A model generated the notes under the pieces. That model did no database searches. It saw only the letters and a program-made list of their open reading frames with translations, and was not told the DNA's origin. A stretch of DNA of 64,000 nt, taken from DT-111 sp965263225 (GTDB lineage Bacteria; Bacteroidota; Bacteroidia; Chitinophagales; Saprospiraceae). Shown here in pieces: positions 61,972 through 64,000 of this stretch (positions within the stretch are counted from its first letter, which is position 1; each line of letters starts with the position of its first letter). The DNA lies in contig CBDHHG010000051.1 of assembly GCA_965263225.1 (NCBI GenBank), forward strand, positions 310,001-374,000. Reading direction: 5' to 3'. Position numbers and translations under genes: made by a program.

Positions 61972-64000
61972 ATGAGGAGAGCCCTAACTTTCAATCTTTT
62001 GGTCATGTTATGCATGGCCCTTTTATGTTTTTTGGATATCCAACCCATCCAAGCGCAGTCCAGTAATGCAAATATGATCATTGATAGCTCGGCTTATAGT
62101 GGCTTGGCTTACCGTATGGCTGGCCCCTTTCGAGGAGGGAGATCTACCGCTGTTACTGGAATCCCGGGTAAACCCTTTCAATTTCTAATGGGAACTACGG
62201 GAGGAGGAGTCTGGCGCACGGATGACGCCGGAACTAACTGGAAAAATATCACCGACGGATTCTTTGGCGGCTCGGTGGGTGCAGTGGCTATTGCTAATGC
62301 TGACCCTAATATAATCTATGTAGGGACAGGCTCTGCTGACCCCAGAGGTAATACTTCTACAGGGAAAGGCGTATATAAGTCCGACGATGGCGGTAAGACC
62401 TGGTCCTTCGCAGGGCTACCCGAAGCTGGCCAAATTGGTAAGATTAGGGTACATCCAAAGGACCCTAATCTGGTATACGTTGCGGCTTTAGGTCATCTTT
62501 TCGGCCCGAATAAGGAAAGGGGCGTATACCGATCAAAGAATGGCGGAGCGGACTGGGAAGCAGTCCTGCAAGTCGGAGATTCTACTGGTGCTGTTTCTTT
62601 AGCTATGAATCCACAAAATCCCCGTGAAATTTATGCCGGGATGTGGCGCGCCGAACGGAAGCCCTGGTCTATGATTAGTGGTTCTGAAGAAGGAGGTGTG
62701 TATAAGACAACCGATGGTGGAGATACCTGGAAGCAGTTAGAAGGCGGTTTGCCACAAGGGATGACCGGCAAAGTGGGACTTACGGTATCCCCTGTCAATC
62801 CAGATCGAGTGTGGGCGATTATTGAAGCCGAACCAGCCGGAGGAGTGTATCGATCAGATAATGCGGGGAAAAGCTGGAAAAAGATCAATAGCGAAAATAA
62901 ACTAAGACAACGGGCCTGGTATTATACACATGTTGTTGCTGATCCTAAGGATGAAAACACAGTCTATGCGCTCAATACCAGTCTTTATCGATCGGTAGAC
63001 GGAGGAGTTACTTATAAGAACATCCCTGTTCCTCATGGGGATATACATGATCTCTGGATTAACCCAGATGATCCCTCAATCATGATCGTTGCCGATGATG
63101 GAGGAGCTCAAGTCACTTTGAATGGCGGCAAGAGCTGGTCAACCTATCATAACCAACCTACCGCTGAATTGTATGGTGTAGTGGTAGACAATGGTTTCCC
63201 ATACCGTTTATATGGTGCCCAACAAGACAATACCACGATTACCGTGCCTGCATGGGCTTCTAACAATACGCTGCATCCTAAGCAGTTGTGGTATTCGGTG
63301 GGAGGCTGCGAGACCGGACCGATTGCTTTACATCCTGATCACCCAGAAGTGATTTATGCAGGTTGCTACGGCGGGGCTATGGATCGTTATGATTTACCAC
63401 AGGATCAGGTTCAGAACATCATGGCTTATCCGCAACTACAATTGGGTGAAGCGGCGAAAAACCTGAAGTACCGATTCCAGTGGGTGGCTCCGATGGCTGT
63501 GTCACCGCACAACCGTAATGAGGTATATCATGGTTCTCAGCATGTACATCGGTCTAGAGATGGTGGAAAGACCTTCGAAGTGATCAGTCCTGATCTCAGT
63601 ACCAATACGGCTGCCCATCAAGACTATTCGGGAGGACCTATTAACCATGATATCACAGGTGTAGAGATCTACAATGTGGTTTTTGAGATTGTAGTAGATC
63701 CGAAGGAAGCCAATACGGTCTGGGCAGGAACGGACGATGGCCGCGTTCACATCACACAGAACGCTGGGCAAAGTTGGCAAGAGATCACCCCACCTAAGAT
63801 GCCAAAGTATGGCACCGTTAACAAAATCGATGTTTCTACTCATCAGGCGGGTAGAGCATTCATGGCTGTTCAGAAGTACCGCTTCGATGATTTCAAGCCG
63901 TACATTTATATGACCAACGACCACGGAAAGAACTGGACCCTACTAACGAATGGGAGAAATGGTATTCCGATTGACTATCCAGTACGGGTCGTTAGAGAAG
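61972..64000 (+). CDS. VPS10/sortilin-like BNR-repeat exported protein, partial
   Basis: Reading frame from ATG 61972 with no stop to the right edge (676 codons visible). Signal peptide to about residue 29 (IQAQS). The visible part is a beta-propeller of BNR/Asp-box repeats: GGVWRTDDAGTNWKNI, GVYKSDDGGKTWSFAG, GVYRSKNGGADWEAV, GVYKTTDGGDTWKQL, GVYRSDNAGKSWKKI, LYRSVDGGVTYKNI, VHRSRDGGKTFEVI and VHITQNAGQSWQEI. These repeats, with SxDxGxxW Asp-boxes, form sortilin/VPS10-type propellers common in Bacteroidota exported proteins of unknown function (often labelled glycosyl hydrolase). The C-terminus, with any sorting domain, lies outside the window. Confidence 0.82.
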   Translation, partial: MRRALTFNLLVMLCMALLCFLDIQPIQAQSSNANMIIDSSAYSGLAYRMAGPFRGGRSTAVTGIPGKPFQFLMGTTGGGVWRTDDAGTNWKNITDGFFGGSVGAVAIANADPNIIYVGTGSADPRGNTSTGKGVYKSDDGGKTWSFAGLPEAGQIGKIRVHPKDPNLVYVAALGHLFGPNKERGVYRSKNGGADWEAVLQVGDSTGAVSLAMNPQNPREIYAGMWRAERKPWSMISGSEEGGVYKTTDGGDTWKQLEGGLPQGMTGKVGLTVSPVNPDRVWAIIEAEPAGGVYRSDNAGKSWKKINSENKLRQRAWYYTHVVADPKDENTVYALNTSLYRSVDGGVTYKNIPVPHGDIHDLWINPDDPSIMIVADDGGAQVTLNGGKSWSTYHNQPTAELYGVVVDNGFPYRLYGAQQDNTTITVPAWASNNTLHPKQLWYSVGGCETGPIALHPDHPEVIYAGCYGGAMDRYDLPQDQVQNIMAYPQLQLGEAAKNLKYRFQWVAPMAVSPHNRNEVYHGSQHVHRSRDGGKTFEVISPDLSTNTAAHQDYSGGPINHDITGVEIYNVVFEIVVDPKEANTVWAGTDDGRVHITQNAGQSWQEITPPKMPKYGTVNKIDVSTHQAGRAFMAVQKYRFDDFKPYIYMTNDHGKNWTLLTNGRNGIPIDYPVRVVRE

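Noticed and set aside
1..64000. CRISPR array or tRNA genes
   Set aside because: I saw no regularly spaced repeats and no cloverleaf-like sequence in the intergenic regions; tRNAs in coding regions were not excluded by a program.

Overview
The window looks like chromosomal DNA of a Bacteroidota bacterium, most likely from the Saprospiraceae/Lewinella side of the phylum. The support is a type IX secretion (Por) C-terminal sorting domain on the DUF1501 protein (11948-13501), two TonB-dependent/outer-membrane beta-barrel receptors with carboxypeptidase-regulatory N-termini (46601-49060, 54131-56560), abundant exported lipoproteins, few Shine-Dalgarno sites, and occasional TAnnTTTG promoter boxes. 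The assignment is an inference from gene content; there is no rRNA gene, and I saw no tRNA gene.

Layout. 1-3.7 kb: tail of a polysaccharide deacetylase-like gene, a formyltransferase, a coiled-coil protein and a UbiB/ABC1 kinase-like membrane protein. 4.0-7.9 kb: a compact three-gene plus-strand cluster (B12-type radical SAM enzyme, squalene/phytoene synthase, FAD-dependent oxidoreductase) that reads as an uncharacterised isoprenoid pathway. 8.1-24.1 kb is almost entirely minus strand: a cPLA2-like patatin lipoprotein, a complete IS5-type insertion sequence with an in-frame stop in its transposase, a DUF1501/DUF1800 pair, a beta-helix lipoprotein, a fatty acid hydroxylase, a MATE exporter, and an exported FAD oxidoreductase coupled to a protein carrying an ApbE-type flavinylation motif, then a CPBP-like membrane protein and a small lipoprotein. 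24.2-28.1 kb: a glyoxalase-fold dioxygenase and a complete DctPQM TRAP transporter.

28.4-35.4 kb is the most unusual part: an 1813-residue protein that fuses two alpha/beta-hydrolase domains, a caspase-like CHAT protease domain and a helical repeat tail, followed on the same strand by an SGNH hydrolase. It resembles a conflict/immunity or regulated lipase module. 35.5-41.2 kb: DgoK-like kinase, ribosome hibernation factor, CBS-pair protein, TesB thioesterase, and an Lrp regulator divergent from ornithine aminotransferase. 41.4-43.8 kb: overlapping pxpABC (5-oxoprolinase) operon. 43.9-49.1 kb: YceI, SUMF1-type protein and ApbE facing a haem-type TonB receptor.

49.3-64 kb: a tricorn-like protease broken by a one-base frameshift in a G run, then a sugar-breakdown neighbourhood (two exported TIM-barrel sugar isomerases/epimerases, a beta-barrel receptor, a DUF1080+PA14 protein and a beta-propeller/cytochrome c protein), ending in a VPS10/BNR-repeat exported protein cut by the window edge. 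Strong hairpin terminators separate several units, the clearest at 56584-56631.
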